Below the pieces are notes generated by a model. The model saw only the letters and a program-made list of their open reading frames with translations. It was not told the origin of the DNA and ran no database searches. Shown one piece after another: positions 46,286-54,638 of a stretch of 64,000 nucleotides of DNA. Numbering within the stretch: the stretch's first letter is position 1; each line of letters starts with the position of its first letter. Source of the DNA: Kibdelosporangium sp. MJ126-NF4 (GTDB lineage Bacteria; Actinomycetota; Actinomycetes; Mycobacteriales; Pseudonocardiaceae); NCBI RefSeq assembly GCF_000826545.1, contig NZ_CDME01000011.1, positions 956,001-1,020,000 on the forward strand, given 5' to 3'. A program made the position numbers and the translations under genes.

Positions 46286-46891
46286 TCACGGCGAGGGCGG
46301 TTGAGTACCTGGCGTGTCCGACTGAACCGGATCAGTAGTCGACGTGGTCGTCGGCGGGGAGCTGGACGAGCTCGATCCGGTCGTCGGCGGCGGCGGCGTC
46401 GTCGTGGTCGTCACCGGTGGCCGTGACGGCGTTTCGGTAACGGTGAGAGTGGACGGCGGCGGTGTCTTTTGCGGCGGAGTTGATTTCCGACCGCCCTGAT
46501 CCGGCGGATGCAGAACGCCACCAATCGTGGTCTTAGCGTCACCGGAAAGTGGTTCACCGCGTACCCATTCGATACCGGTGATCACAACCATGCCAAGAAC
46601 GAATGCGGCGAGTGCACCAGCGGTGAGTAATTGCCAGCGCACGCCCCGTGGCGGCTTCTCTGTTTTGTCACCCGGTGAGTCCGGTTCGGACTTGGCAACT
46701 CGGCTACGAACGCGGTCAATGGACCGCGCGTATAGCTCCGCGGCGACGGTCGTCACGATGGCGCCAATTGCTGCGCCCAGTACCGTTCCGGCGACACCGA
46801 GTGTCGAGCCGAGGATCGCCGCGGTCACGGCCGCGAGCGCCGCGACACCGACCTGACTCGGATGGAATCCGCTTTTCTTCTCCGCACTCAT
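46286..46891 (-). CDS. two-helix membrane protein with Thr/Pro-rich tail, unknown function
   Basis: A 201-residue protein with two hydrophobic spans (about 12-42, rich in A/G/V, and 78-100), the second followed by a long extracytoplasmic tail rich in Thr, Pro and Ser (TTTTTTPPPPTTGSSSSS). A short basic loop (ARSIDRVRSRVAKSEPDSPG) lies between them. No family is recognised. ATG 46891 (MSAEKKSGFHPSQ) is chosen; the frame upstream crosses the divergent promoter. Confidence 0.65.
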   Translation of the reverse strand: MSAEKKSGFHPSQVGVAALAAVTAAILGSTLGVAGTVLGAAIGAIVTTVAAELYARSIDRVRSRVAKSEPDSPGDKTEKPPRGVRWQLLTAGALAAFVLGMVVITGIEWVRGEPLSGDAKTTIGGVLHPPDQGGRKSTPPQKTPPPSTLTVTETPSRPPVTTTTTPPPPTTGSSSSSSPPTTTSTTDPVQSDTPGTQPPSP

Positions 46892-47005
46892 CGTCAGGGT
46901 TGACGTGACGGATCGGTGAACCGTTGCCCGAACGTGAGCACCGCCACCATCAAAGTCCACAATGGACAGTACACGCAGCGGTCCCGAGCAGGGCAGAATA
47001 CGCAT

Positions 47006-47953
47006 GTGGAACTGGTAACTATCGACGACATCAAAGCCGCTGCCGACCGGGTGCGCGAATCGGTCGTGCGAACGCCGCTGCTGCCCGCACCGTGGGCACC
47101 CTCCGACCGTCCACTATGGATCAAACCGGAGAACCTGCAGCCGATCGGCGCGTTCAAGATCCGGGGAGCCTTCAACACGTTGGCGCGCCTGGACGACCCC
47201 GTCCGCGCCCGTGGCGTCGTCGCGTACTCCAGCGGCAACCACGCGCAGGCGGTCGCGTACGCAGCACGCGCGTTCGGTGTTCCCTCGTACATCGTCATGC
47301 CGGAGGACACACCGTCGATCAAGGTCGACAAGACCAGGGAGTACGGCGCCGAGGTCGTGCTGTGCCCGGTCGGCAAGCGCGAGGAGTACGCCGCCGACCT
47401 GGTCGAGAAGACCGGTGGCGTGCTGGTTCCGCCGTTCGACCACCCCGACGTGATCGCCGGTCAGGGCACCGCGGGCCTGGAGATCGCGCACGACCTGCCG
47501 GACGTGGAGATCGTGCTGGTCCCGGTCAGCGGCGGCGGACTGGCCTCCGGCGTCGGCACGGCGATCAAGGCGCTGTGCCCGGACGCACGCGTCTACGGCG
47601 TCGAGCCTGAGTTCGCGGCGGACACCACCGAGGGCCTGGCAGCGGGTCACCGGGTCGACTGGCCGGTGGCCGACCGCAACCGCACCATCGCCGACGGCCT
47701 GCGCTCTCAGCCGTCCGATCTGACGTTCGCGCACCTGCAGAAGGTCGTCGACGGCATGGTCACGGTCTCCGAGGACGAGATCCGTGACGCCATGCGCGTA
47801 CTGGCCCACCAGTCGCACCTGGTCGCCGAGCCCAGCGGCGCGACGGCGCTGGCCGCGTACCTGAAAGGTGCCGTTCCGGCGGGCCGCACCGCGGTCATCG
47901 TGTCCGGCGGGAACGTCAATCCACAGATGCTTCAGGAGATCCTGTCGACCTGA
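47006..47953 (+). CDS. PLP-dependent threonine/serine dehydratase (fold-type II)
   Basis: A 315-residue enzyme of the tryptophan-synthase-beta fold. The PLP lysine is in IGAFKIRGAFN near residue 50, the phosphate-binding glycine loop is VSGGGLASGVG, and SSGNHAQAVAYAAR is the substrate-binding segment. It lacks the C-terminal ACT domains of biosynthetic IlvA, so it resembles catabolic threonine dehydratase or serine racemase-like proteins; the substrate is not certain. GTG 47006 (VELVTIDDIKAA) is chosen. It overlaps the convergent exporter gene by 38 nt. Confidence 0.87.
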   Translation: MELVTIDDIKAAADRVRESVVRTPLLPAPWAPSDRPLWIKPENLQPIGAFKIRGAFNTLARLDDPVRARGVVAYSSGNHAQAVAYAARAFGVPSYIVMPEDTPSIKVDKTREYGAEVVLCPVGKREEYAADLVEKTGGVLVPPFDHPDVIAGQGTAGLEIAHDLPDVEIVLVPVSGGGLASGVGTAIKALCPDARVYGVEPEFAADTTEGLAAGHRVDWPVADRNRTIADGLRSQPSDLTFAHLQKVVDGMVTVSEDEIRDAMRVLAHQSHLVAEPSGATALAAYLKGAVPAGRTAVIVSGGNVNPQMLQEILST

Positions 47954-49418
47954 TGTGCGTCGGCGGGCCCTCGACGCCGCAGTGCAGGCACTCGCCAGGA
48001 GCCGGTGCCTCGTGCAGCGGCTCCGGCGGCCCGCCGAGGACGTCGTTGCGCACCCCCAGCGCCACCAGCCCGCCCACCGCGGCCAGCACCGCACAGATGG
48101 TCAACGAGGTACGCCACGCGCTCGTGAGAGCTGTGGGATCGGTGTAGGCGGCGCCGTTGAGGCCCGCCACCGCGGGCAGCACCGCGACGGCGAGCAGCCC
48201 GCCTGTCCGTGCGATCGCGTTGTTCACCCCTGACGCCACGCCCGCGTGCCTGTCCTCGGCCGCCGCGAGCACGGTCGCCGTCACGGGAGCGACCACGGTC
48301 GTCAGGCCGAGGCCGAAGACGACAACCGCGGGCAGGACCTCGGTGAGGTAGGAGGCGCCCGGCCCGATCCGCATCATCAGCAGCATGCCGACGGCGATGA
48401 CGAACGGCCCGACCACGAGTTGCAGCCGTGGCCCGGTCTTCTGCGCGATCCGCCCGGACAACGACGACGTCAGCAGCATGATGACGGTGATGGGCAGCCC
48501 GGCCACGCCCGCCGCGGTCGGCCCGTAGCCGAGCGAGACCTGCAGTTGCAGGACGAGCAGCATCATCACGCCACCGAGCGCGGTGTAGACCACGAACGTG
48601 AGCGCGTTGGACAGCGTGAACGTGCGGTCGCGGAACATCTCCGGCGGCACGAGCGGTTCCCGCGACTTGATCTGCATGACGACGAACGACGTCAGCCCGG
48701 CGATCCCCAGAATCCCGGCAACCAGGACAATCGGGTCGCCGACGCCCCGCACCGGCGCTTCCACCAGCGCCGCCGTGAGACCGGCGAGCCCGACGGCACC
48801 GAGCGCGGAACTGACGATGTCGGGATGGCCGCGCATCTGCTCGTCCCGCGATTCGGGAACGTACTTGCGGGCCATCCAGACGCAGACGACGGCGACCGGC
48901 AGGTTGATCAGGAACGCCAGCCGCCACGACCACGCCTGCACGAGCAGGCCACCGACCAAAGGCCCGACAGCAGCGGCGATTCCCCCCAAACCGGACCACG
49001 CGCCGATCGCGCGGGCCCGGTCCGCACGGTCGAAAGAGGACTGCAGGATCGCCAGCGAGCCCGGCGTCAGCAGCGCGCCGCCGATGCCCTGCAGGATCCG
49101 TGCGGCGACGAGCAGCTCGGTGGTCGGCGCGATGCCGCAGAGCAGCGACGCCAGCCCGAACCAGACGATGCCGAGCACGTAGACCTTGCGGCGGCCGTAG
49201 CGGTCACCGAGCGAACCGGCGATCAGAATGAGTGATGCCAGCGAGAGCAGGTAGCCGTCGAGGATCCACTGCAGACCGGCGACGGACGCGTCGAGCTCCT
49301 TGCCGATCCGCGGCAGCGCGACGTTGACGACCGTGCCGTCGAGCATCGCCATGCCCGACGCCATGATGGTGGTGGCCAGGACACCCCGGGCGACCGGAGT
49401 ACCCCAGCGGATGCTCAT
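47916..49418 (-). CDS. DHA2-family (EmrB/QacA-type) MFS drug exporter
   Basis: A 500-residue transporter with about 14 helices. It has the DHA2 motifs MLDGTVVNVALPRIG in helix 1, GSLGDRYGRRKVYVLG after helix 2, and QGIGGALLTPGSLAIL in helix 4. It should export lipophilic drugs with protons. ATG 49418 (MSIRWGTPVARG) is chosen, with the longer frame to 49463 rejected. The C-terminal tail has two cysteines (GECLHCGVEGPP). No regulator is adjacent; the 197-nt gap upstream (49419-49615) holds nothing I can name. Confidence 0.9.
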   Translation of the reverse strand: MSIRWGTPVARGVLATTIMASGMAMLDGTVVNVALPRIGKELDASVAGLQWILDGYLLSLASLILIAGSLGDRYGRRKVYVLGIVWFGLASLLCGIAPTTELLVAARILQGIGGALLTPGSLAILQSSFDRADRARAIGAWSGLGGIAAAVGPLVGGLLVQAWSWRLAFLINLPVAVVCVWMARKYVPESRDEQMRGHPDIVSSALGAVGLAGLTAALVEAPVRGVGDPIVLVAGILGIAGLTSFVVMQIKSREPLVPPEMFRDRTFTLSNALTFVVYTALGGVMMLLVLQLQVSLGYGPTAAGVAGLPITVIMLLTSSLSGRIAQKTGPRLQLVVGPFVIAVGMLLMMRIGPGASYLTEVLPAVVVFGLGLTTVVAPVTATVLAAAEDRHAGVASGVNNAIARTGGLLAVAVLPAVAGLNGAAYTDPTALTSAWRTSLTICAVLAAVGGLVALGVRNDVLGGPPEPLHEAPAPGECLHCGVEGPPTHIRSTGSPEASVD

Positions 49419-49615
49419 CGGCCGCCCTCGCGGATGGTCACTTCGGCGTCCTTTCAGCCGCACCGAACCGTGCGGAAACAGCGTATCCGTACCCGGGCCG
49501 CGCCTGCCCGCGCCGCCCGCGCCCAGTTCAGCCGCTCAACATCCGTCCTGTTGGCGTGGGAGAGACGACACCACGCCCCGGCGTCGCATGTGGATCACCG
49601 ACGCCGGGAAGCCAG

Positions 49616-50380
49616 TCACCCGTTTGGACGGTTCAGGGTCGCGACGAACTTGTACCGGTCACCGCGGTAGACCGAACGCACCCACTCGACCGGACGCCCG
49701 TCCGTGCCGAAGGAGTGCCGGGACAGCAACAACATCGGCATGCCCACGTCCGCACCCAGCAGCTCCGCCTCCTGCGGCCCGGCCAGCCCCGTCTCGATGG
49801 TCTCCTCGGCGTGCCCCAGCTCCACCCCGAAGCGCTCCCGCAGCACCTGGTACAGCGACCCGCCGCTGGTGATGTACCTGCGCAGGCCGCGGAAGCGGCC
49901 GAGTGGCAGGTGGGTGGTCTCCAGCGCCATCGGCTCGCCGTCGGCGAAGCGCAGGCGGTGCAGCCGCAGTATTTTCGCGCCCGCCCGGATCCCCAGCAGC
50001 CGGGCGAGTTCCGCCTCGACGGGCAGCTCGGACACCTCGAGCAGACGTGAGGACGGCTCACGCCCCTGTGCTCGCATGTCCTCGGTGTAGGACGAAAGGT
50101 GCAGTCGCTGCGCCACTTTGGGTTCGGCCGCGAAGGTGCCCTTGCCCTGGACGCGCAGCAGCCTGCCCTCGACGGTCAGTTCGGCGAGCGCCTGGCGCAC
50201 GGTGGTCCGCGAGACGTCGAACTCCGAGGCGAGCGAACGCTCGGTCGGGATCGGCGAGCCCGGGGGCAGCGCACTCAACAGATCAAGCAGATGCCGCTTC
50301 AAACCCCAGTACTTCGGCTCGCGCTGCAGGCGCGCGGCCGCAGCGGCGTCCGATGTCGCGGCGGACGATGTCTCCAGCAT
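49616..50380 (-). CDS. dasR: DasR-like GntR/HutC-family regulator
   Basis: A 254-residue regulator: GntR winged helix ([37 protein letters not shown] in pieces, residues about 30-90) and a UTRA effector domain (about 105-245). DasR in Streptomyces senses glucosamine-6-phosphate and represses GlcNAc uptake and catabolism. Here it is divergent from a SIS-domain deaminase and near nagA and a GlcNAc kinase, with two dre-like palindromes. This makes DasR function likely. ATG 50380 has GAGGAGGAGG upstream. Confidence 0.88.
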   Translation of the reverse strand: MLETSSAATSDAAAAARLQREPKYWGLKRHLLDLLSALPPGSPIPTERSLASEFDVSRTTVRQALAELTVEGRLLRVQGKGTFAAEPKVAQRLHLSSYTEDMRAQGREPSSRLLEVSELPVEAELARLLGIRAGAKILRLHRLRFADGEPMALETTHLPLGRFRGLRRYITSGGSLYQVLRERFGVELGHAEETIETGLAGPQEAELLGADVGMPMLLLSRHSFGTDGRPVEWVRSVYRGDRYKFVATLNRPNG

Positions 50381-50575
50381 GGCCTCCTCCTCAAGGCGTA
50401 CCCCCATAGCATGCCCTGCCACCGGCTGAGATGCGATCAAACCCCACCTGGCGGTGTGCGAATTCGCTCCATTTTCATGCATAGGGAGCTAGTTCACGCA
50501 CCACCGTTGCCCATTGGAGTGACAAACTGGCATCACATCGTCTCACGTGGCGGGCAGTGCCGCCTGCCCATTAGG

Positions 50576-50591
50576 ATTGGTCTAGACCTAC
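50576..50591. promoter_or_regulatory. dre-like operator upstream of the SIS-domain gene
   Basis: ATTGGTCTAGACCTAC holds the perfect core GGTCTAGACC (50579-50588) and matches the DasR element consensus ACTGGTCTAGACCACT at 12 of 16 positions or better. It ends 13 nt before the start codon, so repressor bound here would block expression. Confidence 0.85.
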
Positions 50592-50604
50592 TACGGGAGG
50601 GCCG

Positions 50605-51648
50605 ATGACCGACGAAACGCCCGGCAGGCACATGAGTGCCGAGATCGCTCAGCAGCCGGAGGTGTTCGCAGCGGTCACCGCCAGCCGCCCGCTGATCGCC
50701 TCGGTCGGCGGGGTGATCGCCGAACGCAGGCCACGCTTCGCCCTGCTGGCCGCCCGCGGGTCGAGCGACCACGCGGCGCTGTACGCGAAATACCTGATAG
50801 AGGTCCTGCTGGAGATCCCGACCGGCCTCGTCTCGGCGTCGACGACGACGCTGTACAACGCCAAGCCCGACCTGCACGACGTCCTCTACATCACCGTCAG
50901 CCAGAGCGGCGGCTCGCCCGACCTGATCGAGGCGACAGCCGCGGCACGTGACCGCGGCGCGCTCACCGTCGCCGTCACCAACAACCCGGATTCCGAACTG
51001 GCCGGGGCCGCCGAGCTGGCCGTCGACGTCAACGCGGGCGTGGAGACGGCGGTCGCCGCGACCAAGACGTACACCGCGACCCTGCTCGCCCTGTACCTGC
51101 TGATCGACTCCGTCCAGGGTGGACAGGGCGAGAAAGCCGCTGCCCTTCCCGAACTGGCGGCACAGGCGCTGTCCACGATCGACTCGCCGGTCGACGAGGC
51201 GGTCGCCCGGTACCGGTTCGTCGAACGGATGGTGACGACCGGGCGCGGCTACTCGTCGGCCACCGCCGCGGAAGGCGCGTTGAAGCTCGCGGAGACCAGC
51301 TACCTCGCCGCACGCGCGTACAGCGGGGCGGACCTGCTGCACGGACCGGTCGCCGCGATCGACTCCGACACCGGCGTCGTCGCGGTCACCAGCGCGGGCA
51401 AGGGCGGCGAGGCGATGCGTGACGTCGTCGACACCGTGCGCCAGCGCGGCGCGGACGTGCTCGCCGTCGGCTCCGCCGCGGCCGACGTCCCGGCCACCTC
51501 GCGGGTCGTGCTGCCGGAGACCGCGGAGGAAGTCGCCCCGATCCTGGAAGTCCTGCCGTTGCAACGACTCGCGCTCGGGCTCTCGCTGGCGCGCGGCGGC
51601 GACCCGGACAACCCGCGAGGCCTGTCGAAGGTCACCCGGACCCGGTGA
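50605..51648 (+). CDS. SIS-domain glucosamine-6-phosphate deaminase-like enzyme (NagB-II type)
   Basis: A 347-residue protein with two SIS domains, like the isomerase half of GlmS but without the glutaminase domain. Visible motifs are LLAARGSSDHAALYAKY, VSQSGGSPDLIEA (sugar-phosphate loop) and VAATKTYTATLLALYLL; the C-terminal HGPVA segment is kept. Stand-alone proteins of this kind include NagB-II deaminases that turn GlcN-6-P into fructose-6-P. Given nagA and a GlcNAc kinase next door, that role is likely. The ATG has GGGAGG upstream and follows a dre-like site. Confidence 0.86.
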   Translation: MTDETPGRHMSAEIAQQPEVFAAVTASRPLIASVGGVIAERRPRFALLAARGSSDHAALYAKYLIEVLLEIPTGLVSASTTTLYNAKPDLHDVLYITVSQSGGSPDLIEATAAARDRGALTVAVTNNPDSELAGAAELAVDVNAGVETAVAATKTYTATLLALYLLIDSVQGGQGEKAAALPELAAQALSTIDSPVDEAVARYRFVERMVTTGRGYSSATAAEGALKLAETSYLAARAYSGADLLHGPVAAIDSDTGVVAVTSAGKGGEAMRDVVDTVRQRGADVLAVGSAAADVPATSRVVLPETAEEVAPILEVLPLQRLALGLSLARGGDPDNPRGLSKVTRTR

Positions 51649-51651
51649 CGC

Positions 51652-51696
51652 CTCGTGAGTGGTTGGGCCGGTTAGAACCGGCCCAACCACTCACGA
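51652..51696. terminator. palindromic bidirectional terminator-like repeat, copy 3
   Basis: A perfect 21-bp stem (51653-51673 with 51676-51696) with 2 nt between the arms; the left side begins CTCGTGAGTGGTTGGG at 51652. It separates the convergent SIS gene and nagA, and the nagA stop (51691-51693) lies inside it. Confidence 0.87.
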
Positions 51697-52878
51697 CGGC
51701 TGGCCCGCTGCCTCACGATGTGGTGGGAGCGTGGCGTCCGGCTGGGCGGTCTGCGCGTCGTAGACCAGCTTGCCTTCCACCCATACCTTGCTCGGCCGCA
51801 GCTCGTCGTCCCACAGAACGAGATCGGCCAGCGCGCCCGGCTCGATCCGGCCCATCGCGGACTCGCCGATGGCGTCGGCGGGCACGACCGTCGCGGCGCG
51901 GAACGCCGTGACCGGGTCGACGCCGATCGAGATGACGTTGCGGATCGCCCGGTCCAGCGTCAACGCGCTGCCTGCGATGGTTCCCTCGGCCGAGCGGGGC
52001 ACCCCGTCGTCGGACAGCAGCACGTCCGCGCCGCCGAGCCGGTACACGCCAGGCGGCATTCCCGCCGCCGCCACGGCATCGGTGACCAGTGCGACCCGGT
52101 CGCCCGCCGCCTTGAAGACCAGTCGGCACGCATCCGCGCCGACGTGGGCGAGGTCGGCGATCAGGCCGAGGGTGTAGCGCTCGTCGACGAGCGCGACGCC
52201 CGGTACGCCCGGTTCCCGGTGGCCGAGCCCGCGCTGGGCGTTGAACAGGTGCGTCACCATCTGCGCGCCGAGGTCCGCGGCCTTCGCGGTCTCCGCGCCG
52301 GTCGCGTCCGTGTGGCCGACCGCGACGAGAACACCGGCCTCGGTAAGCCTTTTGACCGCTTCGAAGCCGCCGGGCAGCTCGGGCGCGAGCGTGACCATCC
52401 GCAGCGCGTCACGCAGTTCGAGTACCGCGTTGATGCGTTCGGCCGTCGGCTCGACCATCAGCGACGGGTCGTGCACACCCGGCCGTTTGGGTGACAGGAA
52501 TGGGCCTTCCAGGTGCACGCCAAGCGATCGAGCGCCGGAACCGTTCACTGTGGACACAGCGGCCAGCACGGTGCGTGCCTGCTCGAGCAACCGGTGCAGG
52601 TCGGCCGTGATCAGCGTCGGCAGGAACCTGGTGACACCCGTTCGCGGCAGGTTGCGGACAATTCTGCGCATGCCATCGTTGTCGATCTCGGCGAAGTCGG
52701 CGCCGAACGCGCCGTTGACCTGGATGTCGACAAGACCGGGGGTGAGCAGGCCGCTCGCCGCGTCACCGTCCGCCCCTTCGGTGACGTCTGCGATCCGGCC
52801 GTCCTCGATGTGGACGGAAACCGGGCCGGTGAAGCCGCGGCCGATCAGGGCCTTCTGTGCGGCGAGGACAGTACTCAA
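51691..52878 (-). CDS. nagA: N-acetylglucosamine-6-phosphate deacetylase
   Basis: A 395-residue amidohydrolase-fold enzyme that removes acetate from GlcNAc-6-P. Key segments are LLTPGLVDIQVNGAFGADF, HLEGPFLSPKRPGVHD (metal glutamate), VAVGHTDATG (His), HLFNAQRGLGHREPG, and the catalytic aspartate in LVTDAVAAAG. The start is TTG with GGAGGGG upstream, under a second dre-like site. Together with the SIS enzyme and GlcNAc kinase it would funnel GlcNAc into glycolysis. Its stop lies in a palindromic repeat. Confidence 0.94.
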   Translation of the reverse strand: MSTVLAAQKALIGRGFTGPVSVHIEDGRIADVTEGADGDAASGLLTPGLVDIQVNGAFGADFAEIDNDGMRRIVRNLPRTGVTRFLPTLITADLHRLLEQARTVLAAVSTVNGSGARSLGVHLEGPFLSPKRPGVHDPSLMVEPTAERINAVLELRDALRMVTLAPELPGGFEAVKRLTEAGVLVAVGHTDATGAETAKAADLGAQMVTHLFNAQRGLGHREPGVPGVALVDERYTLGLIADLAHVGADACRLVFKAAGDRVALVTDAVAAAGMPPGVYRLGGADVLLSDDGVPRSAEGTIAGSALTLDRAIRNVISIGVDPVTAFRAATVVPADAIGESAMGRIEPGALADLVLWDDELRPSKVWVEGKLVYDAQTAQPDATLPPHREAAGQPS

Positions 52879-52891
52879 ACTTCCCCTCCAA

Positions 52892-52906
52892 TTGGTCCAG
52901 ACCAGT
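52892..52906. promoter_or_regulatory. dre-like operator upstream of nagA
   Basis: TTGGTCCAGACCAGT; read on the minus strand it is ACTGGTCTGGACCAA, which matches the DasR consensus closely. It begins 14 nt upstream of the nagA start and lies in the nagA / kinase divergent region, so it may control both genes. Confidence 0.85.
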
Positions 52907-52978
52907 GCTAGCGTATCGGCGAACAGTCCGTCGAGTCTAGTTAATAATTGACGAGATTCCGAGTCGTGACGTGAGAAA

Positions 52979-53010
52979 CCCGCTTCGCCGAGGGGGTAAG
53001 ACGAAGCGGG
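52979..53010 (+). other. leader hairpin before the GlcNAc kinase gene
   Basis: CCCGCTTCG (52979-52987) and CGAAGCGGG (53002-53010) form a 9-bp stem with a 14-nt loop about 30 nt upstream of the start codon. Its function is unknown. Confidence 0.5.
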
Positions 53011-53041
53011 CAGAGTGGATACTACTCCGAATGGAGCAGCA

Positions 53042-53995
53042 GTGAGCTACGTGGTCGGCGTGGACGCAGGCGGCACCGGCAGCAGGGCACTGGCCGTCGA
53101 TCTGGCGGGTTATCGGCTCGGCCGGGGCGCGTCGGGGGGCGCGAACCCCAACTCCCATCCCTATGACGTGGCCGCCGCCCGGATCACCGAGGCGATCTCG
53201 CTGGCCATCCGCGACCTCGCCCCGGCCGACTGCCGCGCCTGCGTCGTCGGGATGGCCGGATCCTCCAAACTCAGCGACCCCGACGTCGCCAAGGTGTTCC
53301 ACGACACATGGCGCGAACTCGGGCTCGGCTGCGAGGTCCGGGTGATCACCGACCAGGAGGCCGCGTTCGCGTCGATGACGTCCGAGACGTCCGGCACGAT
53401 CCTGGTCGCGGGCACCGGCTCGATCGCCTCCCGGATCGAGAACCACCGCGCCGCCCGGATCGTCGGCGGCATCGGCTGGCTGCTCGGCGACGAGGGCTCG
53501 GCGTACTGGATGGGCCGCGAGGCCGTCCGCGCCGTGCTGAGGCTGCTGGAAACCCACGTGCCGACCGGTGAACTGGCCAAGGCCGTGCTCACCGAGGCCG
53601 TCGGGACGACCGTCGGCGACCACCAGAAGCTGTGGTCGCGGTTGATCACGGCCGCCAACGCCGAACAGCCGATCCGGCTCGCCCGGTTCGCACCGTTCGT
53701 GTCGGCCGCCCACGCCGCGGACGACCCGGTGGCCACCGACATCGTCACGCGGACGGTCGACGTGCTCGCGGGGATGGTCGCCGACACCCGCTCCGGCGAG
53801 GACGACCGCAGCCCGGTCGTGATGATCGGCAGCGTGGCCGGGCCGGAGAGCCCGGTCGGTGTGCTGCTCCGGGAACGGCTCGGCGACCTGCCGATCTACT
53901 TCTCGACCGAGGGCGCGACCGGCGCCGTCTGGCTGGCCGCTGTCGACGTGCTCGGCCCGTCGGCGCCTCGGCCGTCGGAGCTCGTGCGCGGGTGA
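53042..53995 (+). CDS. BadF/BadG-type ATPase, probable N-acetylglucosamine kinase
   Basis: A 317-residue sugar-kinase-fold protein. The phosphate-1 motif is GVDAGGTGSRALAVD near the start, ITDQEAAFAS and ILVAGTGSIA are the following ATP-binding motifs, and GGIGWLLGDEGSAYW is typical of GlcNAc kinases of the BadF/BadG family. It should phosphorylate GlcNAc to GlcNAc-6-P for NagA. GTG 53042 has GGAG 5 nt upstream and is preferred to GTG 53015. Its 3' end overlaps the convergent DUF3159 gene by 100 nt. Confidence 0.88.
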   Translation: MSYVVGVDAGGTGSRALAVDLAGYRLGRGASGGANPNSHPYDVAAARITEAISLAIRDLAPADCRACVVGMAGSSKLSDPDVAKVFHDTWRELGLGCEVRVITDQEAAFASMTSETSGTILVAGTGSIASRIENHRAARIVGGIGWLLGDEGSAYWMGREAVRAVLRLLETHVPTGELAKAVLTEAVGTTVGDHQKLWSRLITAANAEQPIRLARFAPFVSAAHAADDPVATDIVTRTVDVLAGMVADTRSGEDDRSPVVMIGSVAGPESPVGVLLRERLGDLPIYFSTEGATGAVWLAAVDVLGPSAPRPSELVRG

Positions 53996-54609
53996 CGCAA
54001 CCCCGGGTGGTCCTCGGGCAGTGAGCGGAACAGCACCACTCCGCTCACCGCGACCGTCGCCGCCACAAGTGGCCACGACATGACGAACGTGACCACGCTC
54101 AGCGCGACCACCTCGCCCGCCCACCACAGCAGGCCCCAGACGACCACCCGCAGCGTGTACTGCAACAACACCCAGACCCAGCTCGCCCGCGAATAGGCTT
54201 TCAGCAGGTCAGGATCCTTGCGCCAGCTGGTCTTCTGCCCGATGACGACACCGACGACGACGCCGAGCAGCGGCCAGCGCACCACGATGCTCGCCGACCA
54301 CAGCAGCGCGCTCGCGACGTTGGACATCAGCCTGAGCAGGAAGAAGTCCTGCGCCCGGCCGGTGTGCAACGCGATCAGCGCCGCCGCGGCGACCAGCGCG
54401 ACACTCACCACCAGACTGGTGATCCTGCCGCCCCTGATCAGGCGATACGCGGCGACGACGACGCTGACGCCCAGTGCCGCGGCCGCACCGATACCGATGG
54501 ACTGATCCGCCACCAGCCACGCGATGACGAAGGCCAACGGCGGAATGCTCGCATCCAGCGCGCCCCGGCGCCCGCCGAGCACATCACCGAGTGACTCCCG
54601 CTTGTTCAC
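53896..54609 (-). CDS. DUF3159 integral membrane protein
   Basis: A 237-residue protein with about six hydrophobic helices and the DUF3159-family start (SLGDVLGGRRGALDASIPPLAF). Other conserved parts are LIRGG, GRAQDFFLLRLMSNV and SWRKDPDLLKAYSRASW. Function is unknown. The C-terminal 40 residues (polar, Ser/Thr/Pro) are encoded opposite the end of the GlcNAc kinase. The GTG start is preceded by GGGAAGG. A TTAGGCATGCCTAA palindrome lies 15 nt upstream. Confidence 0.86.
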   Translation of the reverse strand: MNKRESLGDVLGGRRGALDASIPPLAFVIAWLVADQSIGIGAAAALGVSVVVAAYRLIRGGRITSLVVSVALVAAAALIALHTGRAQDFFLLRLMSNVASALLWSASIVVRWPLLGVVVGVVIGQKTSWRKDPDLLKAYSRASWVWVLLQYTLRVVVWGLLWWAGEVVALSVVTFVMSWPLVAATVAVSGVVLFRSLPEDHPGLRHPRTSSDGRGADGPSTSTAASQTAPVAPSVEK

Positions 54610-54624
54610 CCTTCCCAGCCTGCC

Positions 54625-54638
54625 TTAGGCATGCCTAA
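54625..54638. promoter_or_regulatory. TTAGGCATGCCTAA palindrome, possible iron-regulator (DtxR/IdeR) half-box
   Basis: A perfect 14-nt palindrome of the form TTAGG-N4-CCTAA, as found within the longer IdeR/DtxR consensus (TTAGGTTAGGCTAACCTAA). It overlaps the espG stop and lies upstream of the DUF3159 gene. The match is only to part of the box, so iron control is speculative. Confidence 0.4.
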
